A DNA stretch of 7,820 nucleotides from Pseudomonadota bacterium (GCA_023419055.1 JAEZYO010000927.1:1-7820), one strand, 5' to 3'. Shown: positions 1 to 7,025, numbered from the stretch's first letter. Translations and numbers: made by a program. Notes: generated by a model not told the origin, from the letters alone.

Positions 1-3000
1 GTGCGCCACGTGGCGCTGCTCACGCTGCGCCTGCACGGCGTGGAAGCGCTCGAGCAAGCGGTGGGTCACGCGCAGGCGACGCACCTCCTCGATCAGATGA
101 AGGCGACGCTCGGCGAAGCGGCGTTCCGTCGCGGCGCCCGCTGGTCCTGGGAGGCAGCGAGCGGCGGGTCACTCGTCGCCTCCGCCACGGCGAGCGCCGT
201 GGTCGGCTTGATGGCGAACCCCTCGCGCGCCCCCTCGGACGCGGTCTGGCTCGCGATCGACGTGCACGAGGTGGTGCGCGGCGGCTCCGAAGATTTGCCG
301 GTGCCGATCACGGCCAGCATCGGCATCGTACGCGGTATCGCGACGGGGCAGCGCGACAAGGCGGGGCACCTCATCGACTACGAGCTCCAGCGCTCGGCGC
401 ACGACCTCGCGCACACGCTCGGCGCCACGGCGCCCCCCGGGACGAGCTGGGTCGCCGGCGGCCTGTACCGCCTGGTCCGGCGCGACTTCGTCTGGGGCGA
501 CGCTCCGACGATCAAGATCGCCGACGCGGAGCGGCTCGGGCTGCCCGAAAACCTCCGGATCTACTCGCTGCTCCGCGCCCACACGCGCGAGGAGAAGCTG
601 TCCGAGATGGCCCACGCGCCGAGCGATCTGGTGGGCCGCGACGCCGAAATCGCGGACCTCCATTCGGCGTACTACGGCGTGGTCGGTTCGGGGCAGAGCC
701 TGGGTGAGGTCGCCGCGCGCGTCGTCTACGGCGAGATGGGCATCGGCAAGACCGCGCTCGTCACCGCCTTCTTGAACGAGCTCCCCCCCGACGCTCGCAT
801 CCTTCACATCGAGTGCTCGCCGGCGCTCTCCGAGGTGCCCTTCTCCACCCTCCGCGAGTGGTTCCGCGAGCTCACGGGCGTCTCGCACGATCACGACTCC
901 GAGGGCGCGAAAGATCTCGTCGCCTCGGCGCTCGGCGAGTTCGCCGAGAGCGTCGAGGGCTTCGAGGTGATCGAGCGCGTGGCCGAGCTCTGCACCGGGC
1001 GCGTCCGCCCCGCCGTCGACGACGCCGACGTGGTGCGAAGCCGCCAGCTGATCGCGGCCGGTCTTCGCTTGCTGTTCGCGCGCGCCGCCGAGCAGGGGCC
1101 GCTCGTGGTCGTGCTCGACGGCATGCAGTGGAGCGACCGACCGAGCCTCGAGCTCATCACCGAGTTCTTGCAGAAGCGCGAGCAGCTCCCGGTGCTCGCC
1201 ATGATCACGACGCGGCCCGACGAGCGCCTCGCGCCGTTCCTCGAAGGCCTCGTGCGCGTCGAGCTGAAGGGCCTTTCGAGCGAGAACCAGATCCGGCTCC
1301 TGCAGGCGCGGCTCGGGGTCAGCGAGGGCGTGGCCCAGGCGTGCGGGGATCTCTTGCCTCGCGCGGCAGGTAACCCGTTCTTCCTGCTGGAGATGGTCGA
1401 CGCCCTGCTCGAGCGCGGCCTGTTCGAGATCCGTGAGCGCAGCGACGGCAAGCAAGAGCTCGTGCAGGTCGAGCAGAAGGGCGACGGCGCGCTGCCGCTG
1501 CCCTCCACGCTCGAGCAGCTCATCGCCGACCGCCTGAACGAGCTCCCCCCGGAGGAGCGGCTCATCATCGAGTGGTTGAGCGTGGCCGGCGGCCCTCTCA
1601 ACCAAAAGGATCTCGGCGCCCTCACGGGCAGCGAAGCCGAAGAGGCCGTCACGCGGCTCTGCGCGCGCGGGCTCTGCGACAGCCGTAACGATCAGGTCGA
1701 CGTGCGCCACCCGCTCGCGCGCGACGTGGCGTATCGAGCGCTCGAGAAGCGCCGCCGCGTGCGCATGCACCACGAGCTCGGCGATCACCTGGCCAGGACC
1801 CCGCTCGCGCAAGGCGCTACGGCCGCCATCGTGGCGCGACACTTCGCGCGCGGGAACGCCCGCTCGGAGGCCGCTCATCACTACCTCGAAGCGGCTCAAG
1901 CGGCGCGCGCCGCGCACCAGATGGCGCTCGCCAAGCGCTACTTCAAGCGCGTCGCCGCGCTCGCCACGGGCAACGACGCGATGCTGCTCGAGGCGCACGA
2001 AGCGCTCGAAGCCATCTGTCGCCTCCAGGGTCGCTGGCGCGAGCGCCGCTCGCACCTGCACCATTTCCGGACGCTCGCGAAGAAGAGCGGAAAGCCGCGC
2101 TGGGTCGCGTCCGCGCTCTTTACCACCGCGCAGTTCGAGCTCGACACGGGCCGGCTCTCGAAGGCGCTCTCCTCGGCGCAGCGCGCGGAGCACGTCGCGT
2201 CGCAGTCGGGCTCCGCACTGATCGAGGTGCAGGCGCGCACGCTGATCGCCGAGATTTTGAACGACCTCGGTGACATGCAGGGCGCCCTCGCGGCGGCCGA
2301 TCGCGCCATCCAGACGGTCGAGGGCTCGCCCGTCCCTGCCCGGCAGCGCGCCGAGGTGCTGCGGCTGCGCGGCACCTTGCTTCGGCGCGTGGGTCGCGTG
2401 CACGAAGCGATGGAGGCGCAGGCCGAGTCGGTCGCGGTGTTCCGGCAGGTCGGAGCGCGGAGGCTCGAGGCGCGCGCCAAGAACTCGCTCGCCTACTCGC
2501 TGCTCGTGCTCGGCCGCTACGAAGACGGGATCAGCCTCGCCCTGGACGCGATCGGCATCGATCTCTCGATCGGCGGTCGCTTTCAGATCGCGAAGACGCT
2601 CTGCACGATCGCCGAATGCTACGCCTCGCTCGGCGACGTGGACCGCGGGCTCGCCTACATGCGCCGCGCGCGCGAAGCCCATGAACGTTACGGCGACCAG
2701 GATTCGCGCGCCGACACCTTGCTCTCGCTCGCCGAGATCTTGCTCGAGCAAGGCGACATTTCGGCTTCGGAGACGCTCGTGGGTGACGCCGGCGCGCTCA
2801 CCGCGGTCACCGGCAGCGCCTACGACTCGGTGCACGAGAAGCTCCTGCGCGCGGTGCTCGCGCGCAACACGGGGGACTCGGCGCGCGCCGTCATGCACGC
2901 CTTCGAGGCGCGCCAGGCCGCCGAAGCGCAGGCGTACGTCGCCTTTCATTTCTACGCGATGGCCATCGAGGCTTCGGCGCGCGTCGAGATGGGCGAGGCC

Positions 3001-3408
3001 CACACGGGCATCTTGCTCGCGACCACGGCCATGGGCGCCATCGACACGCTGCAGGGCTCGGAGTACGGGCTCTTCACCCGCGCGCTCTGCTGCGAGGCGC
3101 TGCGCAAGGCGGGCTCTCCCCAAGCGGAAGAGATGCGCGCGCGCGCGTCCGACTACGTGCGACGTCTACTGTCCTACGTGCGCGACGCGACCTTCACCGC
3201 GTCGTTCCTGCATCGCCAGGTGGTCCGCCAGATCTTGGGCGACGCGACCGCGGACGCCCTGCTCGCGGCGCGAGGCGCCAATCACGGCACTGGCTCGAGC
3301 CCCGGTTCGAACCCCGGCTCGAGCCCCGGCGGTAGCGGGCCCTTCCACGGCACGCCGTCGCCTCGCCTCACCGAGCATCCGCCGCCGCACCCCGAACTCA
3401 AGGCTTGA
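1..3408 (+). CDS. Cyclase-like / STAND ATPase / TPR signalling protein (5' partial)
   Basis: Large multidomain regulator; the frame is open at the left window edge. The GTG at position 1 may be an internal Val, so the protein probably begins upstream. Visible parts: residues about 1-195 resemble a class III nucleotidyl cyclase homology domain (ASIGIVRG near 105-112) but lack its metal aspartates. Residues about 210-500 form an AAA/STAND NTPase with Walker A GEMGIGKT (244-251, Lys250), Walker B strand LVVVLDGMQWSD (368-379) and the NPFFLLEM motif (458-465). A winged-helix-like segment follows (about 499-585), then alpha-helical TPR-like repeats (about 620-1090) and a Gly/Ser/Pro-rich tail ending at TGA. 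In myxobacteria this order is often preceded by a Ser/Thr kinase domain (PknK-like); that is inference, since the upstream sequence is absent. The likely role is cytoplasmic NTP-switched signal transduction, with TPRs binding a partner. The ligand is unknown. The ATPase/TPR call is firm; the cyclase-like call is moderate. Confidence 0.88.
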   Translation: MRHVALLTLRLHGVEALEQAVGHAQATHLLDQMKATLGEAAFRRGARWSWEAASGGSLVASATASAVVGLMANPSRAPSDAVWLAIDVHEVVRGGSEDLPVPITASIGIVRGIATGQRDKAGHLIDYELQRSAHDLAHTLGATAPPGTSWVAGGLYRLVRRDFVWGDAPTIKIADAERLGLPENLRIYSLLRAHTREEKLSEMAHAPSDLVGRDAEIADLHSAYYGVVGSGQSLGEVAARVVYGEMGIGKTALVTAFLNELPPDARILHIECSPALSEVPFSTLREWFRELTGVSHDHDSEGAKDLVASALGEFAESVEGFEVIERVAELCTGRVRPAVDDADVVRSRQLIAAGLRLLFARAAEQGPLVVVLDGMQWSDRPSLELITEFLQKREQLPVLAMITTRPDERLAPFLEGLVRVELKGLSSENQIRLLQARLGVSEGVAQACGDLLPRAAGNPFFLLEMVDALLERGLFEIRERSDGKQELVQVEQKGDGALPLPSTLEQLIADRLNELPPEERLIIEWLSVAGGPLNQKDLGALTGSEAEEAVTRLCARGLCDSRNDQVDVRHPLARDVAYRALEKRRRVRMHHELGDHLARTPLAQGATAAIVARHFARGNARSEAAHHYLEAAQAARAAHQMALAKRYFKRVAALATGNDAMLLEAHEALEAICRLQGRWRERRSHLHHFRTLAKKSGKPRWVASALFTTAQFELDTGRLSKALSSAQRAEHVASQSGSALIEVQARTLIAEILNDLGDMQGALAAADRAIQTVEGSPVPARQRAEVLRLRGTLLRRVGRVHEAMEAQAESVAVFRQVGARRLEARAKNSLAYSLLVLGRYEDGISLALDAIGIDLSIGGRFQIAKTLCTIAECYASLGDVDRGLAYMRRAREAHERYGDQDSRADTLLSLAEILLEQGDISASETLVGDAGALTAVTGSAYDSVHEKLLRAVLARNTGDSARAVMHAFEARQAAEAQAYVAFHFYAMAIEASARVEMGEAHTGILLATTAMGAIDTLQGSEYGLFTRALCCEALRKAGSPQAEEMRARASDYVRRLLSYVRDATFTASFLHRQVVRQILGDATADALLAARGANHGTGSSPGSNPGSSPGGSGPFHGTPSPRLTEHPPPHPELKA
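3292..3330 (+). repeat. 12-bp tandem repeat encoding GSxP units
   Basis: Three consecutive 12-base units (ggctcgagcccc, ggttcgaacccc, ggctcgagcccc) plus the first three bases of a fourth lie in frame. They encode GSSP-GSNP-GSSP-G in the disordered tail of the STAND/TPR protein (from residue 1098). The middle unit differs by two transitions, which also make it a near-perfect palindrome. The run length may vary between strains through slippage without breaking the frame. Confidence 0.85.
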
Positions 3409-3413
3409 AGCGC

Positions 3414-4931
3414 TCAGTACCGCTCGCCCGAGAGCCCGTCCGCGCCGCAGCCCGGCGAGTCGCTGGGTTCACCTGACGGACAGCCGCCGCGGCCCGGCTG
3501 GCCGTGATCCACGCGCGGCGAGCCGAACAGCTTCACCTGCGCGGAGCCGAGCTCCACGATCGCGAACGAGTGACCGCCGCTGCCGCCGCTGCCATAGCCG
3601 CCGTCACCGCCACGGCCCCCTTCGGTGCCCGCGGTACCTAGGCCTTTCCCGGCAGCGCCTTCGCTCGAGCACAAAAGAAGGTCGCACGGCGCGACACGGC
3701 ACGTCGGTCCGTCGGCGCCAGTCTCGCCCTGCCCTCCAGGTCCGGCCTCGCCGCCCTTGCCCCCTTTGCCGCCTCTCCCTCCGTCGCCCGAGACGAGCGC
3801 CCCGCCGCGCACCTCGACCAGCGCGTCCACGGCGAACACGGCGACGCTGCTACCTCCGCCCCGTCCCTTCTCGCCGCCGGCACCCCCGCCGCCTCCACAA
3901 CCGGATGTGCCGGGCTGACCGCACGATGGCGTCGCGACCGCCTGCACGCACACCGCGAGGTTCGTGCAGGTGTAGCAGGTGACACAGCCACCGTTCCCTG
4001 CGCTCGGCGCATCGGCTCCGACTCCAGGATCCCCAGGAGTACCCGCTTCACCGTCGAGGCCGTCGGCCGGGACGAAGCCGAGCCCCGCCTCGAACTCAGC
4101 GACGAGCGGGCCCACGGCGCCCTCGCCGTCCGCGCCGGTCGCAGCGTCGGCCGCGTCGCACTCGGTGTCACCCGGCTCGCCCGCTCCGCCGTCCGCGCCG
4201 TCCGCGCCGGCGAGGCCGTGACCGGGCAAGACCTGCACGTCCGTGAGCACGAGCTTCGTGGACGCGCCGACCGCCTTCACCCCGAAGGTTGAAAGCCCGG
4301 CGCCCGCGTGGGCCTCCAGGGTCAGGTTCGTCAGGCGCGCCTCGCCCCCGAGATCCTCGGCCAGCACCGTCTGATCCGAGCCCTCCGCGCCCGTGATCAC
4401 CACCCGATCTTCGTGGCTGCACGCCAGCGTCCACTCGAAGTCACCCGGCGCTCCGAACGCCGAAACTCCACCCTCGATGGTGATACCCTCGCGAAGGTCG
4501 AGCGACTCCGCGTAGATCCCGGTCGCCACGTACACGTGGTCGACCTTCGAGCCCAGCGCGGCGCGATCGAGCGCGACCTGGATGCTGCGACAAGGGAACG
4601 CGCGACTCCCACACGTGGGACCGTCCTCGCCCTCGACGCTCACGAAGAGCGACGTCGCGTCCGGCACTTCGAGCGGAAAGCACGTGGCGCTGCCGTCGCT
4701 GCCGCCTTGGCCGGATTCACCGGCGTTCGGCGCGCCAGAATCGCCCGCGAGGCCGGACACCGAACCCCCCGCGCCACCGTCAGCGGCTGAGCCGCCGACC
4801 GAAGGAGCGCCGCCTGGCGGCGCGTCGGCGAACAGGCGCGACGAAAACTCCGGCCCTCCACAGGCGTAGAGCCATGCGCTCCCAGCCACGAGCGCCCCTG
4901 CCATGGATTGGGCGTTCCTGACGCGAGCCAT
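3414..4931 (-). CDS. Glycine-rich (PGRS-type) beta-helix lipoprotein
   Basis: Predicted 505-residue exported lipoprotein. The N-terminus has basic residues (R3, R5), a short hydrophobic stretch and a lipobox LYAC with lipidated Cys24; Tyr at -2 is slightly atypical. Starting at Met1 keeps the positive n-region, which the internal Met10 would lose. The ribosome binding site is weak. A Gly/Ala/Ser linker (about 38-82) precedes a DUF1565-like parallel beta-helix start (about 95-230), with FPCRSIQVAL (112-121), VYVATGIYAESL (133-144) and GITIEGG (149-155). The rest alternates short beta-strand segments with Gly-rich, partly collagen-like Gly-X-Y loops (for example 384-408). Apart from Cys24 there are 16 cysteines, an even number consistent with disulfides outside the cytoplasm. 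The +2 residue is Gly, so there is no Asp inner-membrane retention signal in the E. coli sense. It is probably a surface or outer-membrane protein of unknown function; binding or adhesion is only a guess. It ends 5 bases from the convergent neighbour. Confidence 0.85.
   Translation of the reverse strand: MARVRNAQSMAGALVAGSAWLYACGGPEFSSRLFADAPPGGAPSVGGSAADGGAGGSVSGLAGDSGAPNAGESGQGGSDGSATCFPLEVPDATSLFVSVEGEDGPTCGSRAFPCRSIQVALDRAALGSKVDHVYVATGIYAESLDLREGITIEGGVSAFGAPGDFEWTLACSHEDRVVITGAEGSDQTVLAEDLGGEARLTNLTLEAHAGAGLSTFGVKAVGASTKLVLTDVQVLPGHGLAGADGADGGAGEPGDTECDAADAATGADGEGAVGPLVAEFEAGLGFVPADGLDGEAGTPGDPGVGADAPSAGNGGCVTCYTCTNLAVCVQAVATPSCGQPGTSGCGGGGGAGGEKGRGGGSSVAVFAVDALVEVRGGALVSGDGGRGGKGGKGGEAGPGGQGETGADGPTCRVAPCDLLLCSSEGAAGKGLGTAGTEGGRGGDGGYGSGGSGGHSFAIVELGSAQVKLFGSPRVDHGQPGRGGCPSGEPSDSPGCGADGLSGERY
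3483..4298 (-). repeat. Three diverged beta-strand plus Gly-rich-loop modules
   Basis: Three protein-level repeats lie within the lipoprotein, at residues about 212-246, 360-390 and 453-483. Each begins with Gly and a small/polar residue and then a hydrophobic strand (STFGVKAVGAS, SSVAVFAVDA, HSFAIVELGSA). Next comes a second strand (KLVLTDVQVL, LVEVRGGALV, QVKLFGSPRV), a G/H/D turn and a run of G-x-x-G. Between the modules are longer Gly- and Cys-bearing insertions of unequal length. The pattern fits successive beta-helix rungs with glycine-rich loops extruded from one corner. It was found by eye alignment only. Confidence 0.55.
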
Positions 4932-4982
4932 CTTTCGCGCGGAGGATAACCCGACTTGGTCGCGCCGGCATCCTCAGCGCGT

Positions 4983-5003
4983 CAAAAGTACGCGGAGGCC
5001 GCG
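4983..5003 (-). terminator. Weak candidate intrinsic terminator after PilZ gene
   Basis: Reading the minus strand just past the PilZ stop codon, a perfect 5-bp stem CGCGG/CCGCG with loop CCT is followed by TACTTTTG. The stem is short and the run has only four Ts, so any termination would probably be partial. It lies in the 74-base gap between the PilZ gene and the downstream lipoprotein gene and could lower read-through between them. No convincing sigma-70 promoter for the lipoprotein was found in the gap; a TTGACG at 4980-4985 has no partner -10 element. Confidence 0.3.
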
Positions 5004-5005
5004 GG

Positions 5006-5413
5006 CTATTCCTGAGGCTTTCTTCCGAGCAGCTTGGTCGCGAGATGCTCCCCGAGCTCCGACGAGAGCAGGCGCTCTACAGCGGCCTCTTTCTCGCGCC
5101 TTTCCCCTTCGTCGTACTGAAATTCGATCCCCATGCCGGCCGGATTTGCCTTGGTGGCTTCGTTCGCGTCGGTCACCCAGATCACCTTGCCGCGCAGCCG
5201 CAGGGGCTCGGGCCACGTGGGGACTCCGAGCGCGAACACGAACTCCGTCCCGACCGGGAGGGGCTTGTCCGTCCCGATGAAGGTTCCGCCGCGCGAAATG
5301 TTCTTCGTGTAGTCCGCGAAGAACGTGTTGAGTCGTTTGTACTCGACCTTCAGCTCGATGGGCGCACGGAATGCTCGGCGCCGTTCGGAATCGTCGGCTT
5401 CTGCAGGAACCAT
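5006..5413 (-). CDS. PilZ domain protein (TIGR02266-like)
   Basis: Complete 135-residue protein that is essentially a single PilZ domain. PilZ proteins bind cyclic di-GMP and pass the signal to motility, polysaccharide or transcription targets. The two ligand motifs are both present: RxxxR at R12-R16 within RRRAFR, and NxSxxG at N38-S40-G43 within NISRGG. The following strands ([32 protein letters not shown]) fit the family and resemble the Myxococcus paralogous subtype TIGR02266. The C-terminal 30 or so residues form a charged helix. There is no signal peptide or membrane segment, so it is cytoplasmic. Start ATG is at 5413; upstream GAGAAC is a poor Shine-Dalgarno match. It lies upstream of the glycine-rich lipoprotein on the same strand and divergent from dnaJ. 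Cyclic di-GMP binding is predicted from intact residues, not shown; the output partner is unknown. Confidence 0.92.
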   Translation of the reverse strand: MVPAEADDSERRRAFRAPIELKVEYKRLNTFFADYTKNISRGGTFIGTDKPLPVGTEFVFALGVPTWPEPLRLRGKVIWVTDANEATKANPAGMGIEFQYDEGERREKEAAVERLLSSELGEHLATKLLGRKPQE

Positions 5414-5471
5414 CCCGTTCTCAGACTACCACGCCCTCCCCGACGACCAAGACCAATGCTATCAAGCTTCC
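5414..5471. other. Short divergent intergenic region, PilZ gene / dnaJ
   Basis: About 58 bases separate the two divergent start codons and should hold the 5' ends of both transcripts. I found no clear -35/-10 pair in either direction, no CIRCE heat-shock operator (TTAGCACTC inverted repeat) and no strong Shine-Dalgarno before either start. The dnaJ promoter may therefore lie inside the PilZ coding region. Confidence 0.4.
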
Positions 5472-6563
5472 GTGCAAGACCCGTACGAGGTGCTCGGAGT
5501 CTCCCGAGGGGCAAGTGAGGCGGAAATCAAGACCGCCTTCCGCCGGCTCGCGGCCCAGCACCACCCGGACAGAAACCCGAACGATCCGGAAGCACACACG
5601 CGCTTCAAGGAGATCAACTCGGCGTACCAGGTGCTCTGCGACCCGAACAAGCGCGCCGCCTACGATCGTTACGGCTCGGCCGCATTTCAGCCCGGCGGGC
5701 GCGGCGCAGGGCCTGATTTCGTCGACTTCGGCGGGCTCGACGAGATCTTCGGCGACATCTTGGGAGCCTTCGGCTTCAAGAGCGGCGACAAGGGCGAGAT
5801 CCGGAAGACACTCCAGCTCACCTTCGAAGAAGCTGCGGCGGGCTGCGAGAAAGAGATCACGTACGAGCGGCTCGACACATGTGGGAGCTGCGCCGGTAGC
5901 GGGGGAGCGCGTGGGACACGGGTCGACACCTGCTCCGCTTGCGGCGGACGCGGAAAGGTTCGCTTCCAGCAGGCTCTGTTTCCCATCGCGGTCGAGCGCC
6001 CCTGCTCGCGCTGCCGAGGCACGGGCTCGATCCCGAGGGTGGCCTGCCCGACCTGCAACGGTAACGGAGTCGCCAAGGTCGAACGCACCTTGAAGCTCGA
6101 GATCCCGGGCGGCATCGAAGCAGGGTCGAGCCGCACCGTGTCGGGTGCGGGGCACCGCATGCGCGCAGAGCGCCCGGCGGGGGATCTCGAGATCCTCATC
6201 GACGTCCTCCCTCACCCCTTCTTCAAGCGCTCCGGAGACGACATCTTGTGTCGCGTTCCGCTCACCTTCACGCAGGCCGCGCTCGGCGCGGAGATCGACG
6301 TGCCCACGCTCGAGGGCAAGGTGAAGATGAAGGTGCCACCGTCGACGCAGTCGGGCACGGTGCTCCGCATCAAGAACAAGGGCTTCTCGCGACGGATGCG
6401 CACGGGAAGAGGCGATCAGCTCGTGGAAGTGGCCGTCGAGGTGCCGGCGAAGCTCACGGAGCGCGCTCGCGATTTGATCGAAGAGCTCGGCCGCGAGCTC
6501 GGTGAAGACGTTCAGCCCCAGCGACAGAGCTTCCTCCACAAGCTCAAGAACATCTTCGGCTGA
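5472..6563 (+). CDS. dnaJ: Chaperone protein DnaJ (class I Hsp40)
   Basis: Cytoplasmic co-chaperone that delivers unfolded clients to DnaK and stimulates its ATPase. From the chosen GTG start it is 363 residues, close to the usual 370-380. Domains in order: J domain 3-68 with HPD at 31-33; a Gly/Phe-rich linker about 74-105 ([17 protein letters not shown]); and a zinc-binding domain with four CxxCxGxG motifs at 137-144, 154-161, 178-185 and 192-199. All eight Cys are present, so this is a type I DnaJ. Two beta-rich client-binding domains and the C-terminal dimerisation helix follow. GTG 5472 is chosen because the J-domain signature DPYEVLG starts two codons later. In-frame starts at 5325 and 5358 would overlap the opposite-strand PilZ gene and add an unrelated Ser/Arg-rich leader. 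No good Shine-Dalgarno precedes any of the three. No grpE or dnaK is adjacent in this window, so it may be one of several DnaJ paralogues. Confidence 0.95.
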   Translation: MQDPYEVLGVSRGASEAEIKTAFRRLAAQHHPDRNPNDPEAHTRFKEINSAYQVLCDPNKRAAYDRYGSAAFQPGGRGAGPDFVDFGGLDEIFGDILGAFGFKSGDKGEIRKTLQLTFEEAAAGCEKEITYERLDTCGSCAGSGGARGTRVDTCSACGGRGKVRFQQALFPIAVERPCSRCRGTGSIPRVACPTCNGNGVAKVERTLKLEIPGGIEAGSSRTVSGAGHRMRAERPAGDLEILIDVLPHPFFKRSGDDILCRVPLTFTQAALGAEIDVPTLEGKVKMKVPPSTQSGTVLRIKNKGFSRRMRTGRGDQLVEVAVEVPAKLTERARDLIEELGRELGEDVQPQRQSFLHKLKNIFG

Positions 6564-6620
6564 CGCGGCTCAATCGCCGAGCAAGCCCGCGCGCAACTCT
6601 CGCGCGTCGCGACCGACCAC

Positions 6621-6928
6621 TCACTCGTCACCCGTGGGGCAGTAGCTTTCGCCTGCGCAGAAGTCGGCACACGCCTCGCCGAGCTTCGGGGCCGCTACGC
6701 AGGCGCGCACGCACTCGATACCCTCCGAGCAAGCTCCCCCGAGCGGCACCGTGTCCCGGATCAACCGCTCAAGCGGGCCGCGAAGTCCGCGACGGCGCCT
6801 GCCGTGGAGGACGGACCAGCGCCGTCGTCGTCCGTCTCGCCGCAGCCCATGAGCGCTGCTCAACAGACGAGCCAACGCCCAGCGAGCGCGCGCAGCCAGA
6901 AACCGGAGACTCCTCCGAGCTTTCGCAA
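6621..6928 (-). pseudogene. Degenerate Cys-rich small lipoprotein gene
   Basis: From TTG at 6926-6928, eight bases after a GGAG Shine-Dalgarno, the frame begins MRKLGGVSGFWLRALAG and runs as a signal peptide to the lipobox LMGC (Cys codon 29, 6842-6844), followed by a GETDDDGAGPSSTAG linker. Codon 23 is an in-frame TGA (6860-6862). The frame then closes at 6761-6763, while the -1 frame continues as ERLIRDTVPLGGACSEG to a six-cysteine C-terminus ending CPTGDE-TGA at 6621. Restoring one base near 6773-6775 and reading through the TGA would give about 102 residues: signal peptide, lipobox, flexible linker and disulfide-rich domain, a plausible secreted lipoprotein. Two independent lesions favour a pseudogene; sequencing errors are the main alternative. 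Family and function are not recognised. It converges on dnaJ and diverges from proC. Confidence 0.5.
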
Positions 6929-6936
6929 CGCCACCT

Positions 6937-6942
6937 CTCCTC
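6937..6942 (-). promoter_or_regulatory. Shine-Dalgarno GAGGAG of the degenerate lipoprotein gene
   Basis: On the minus strand GAGGAG, followed by AGGTGGCG, precedes the TTG start at 6928. This is one of the best ribosome binding sites in the window and decides the start. A GTG two codons earlier is in frame but lies only one base from the AG-rich core, too close to use it well. Confidence 0.45.
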
Positions 6943-6949
6943 GCCCTTC

Positions 6950-6970
6950 CTGGGATAACACGAGTCCCAG
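6950..6970. repeat. Inverted repeat CTGGGA-N9-TCCCAG upstream of proC
   Basis: Perfect 6-bp arms at 6950-6955 and 6965-6970 surround a 9-base spacer (taacacgag). It sits between the divergent starts of the degenerate lipoprotein gene and proC, about 60 bases before the proC ATG. It could be a dimeric-regulator operator or a small RNA hairpin; six-base arms can also arise by chance in GC-rich DNA. Confidence 0.3.
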
Positions 6971-7021
6971 CGAACCCGCCTCATTCGAGGATTTCCTTCG
7001 CGGCTCGAAGCGAATACGCAC

Positions 7022-7025
7022 GGAG
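7022..7025 (+). promoter_or_regulatory. Shine-Dalgarno GGAG of proC
   Basis: GGAG ends four bases before the ATG at 7030. The spacing is short, but the start is fixed by the conserved N-terminal Rossmann motif that begins a few residues later. Confidence 0.5.

Noticed and set aside
169..3123. A 984-codon open frame on the minus strand, antisense to the STAND/TPR gene
   Set aside because: Its composition (Arg, Ala, Glu, Val-rich without domain motifs) is typical of a GC-rich antisense shadow; the plus-strand frame carries Walker A/B and TPR motifs.
3304..3315. GGTTCGAACCCC, resembling a tRNA T-arm
   Set aside because: It is the middle unit of the in-frame 12-bp GSxP repeat; no acceptor or anticodon arm is nearby, so it is neither a tRNA nor a tRNA-derived att site.
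2270..3982. A 570-codon plus-strand frame spanning the end of the STAND/TPR gene and the antisense of the lipoprotein
   Set aside because: Arg/Ser/Pro-rich composition without motifs, overlapping two well-supported genes; a shadow frame.
4957..4985. TTGACG on the minus strand as a -35 element for the lipoprotein gene
   Set aside because: The sequence 16-18 bases downstream (CGACCA region) does not resemble a -10 element.
6588..6606. CGCGCG hairpin after dnaJ as an intrinsic terminator
   Set aside because: The arms are simple alternating CG, likely by chance in this composition, and no T-run follows.
6842..6862. Selenocysteine read-through of the TGA in the lipoprotein signal peptide
   Set aside because: A selenocysteine inside a cleaved signal peptide makes no functional sense, I see no obvious SECIS-like hairpin just downstream, and a second frameshift lesion follows; decay is simpler.
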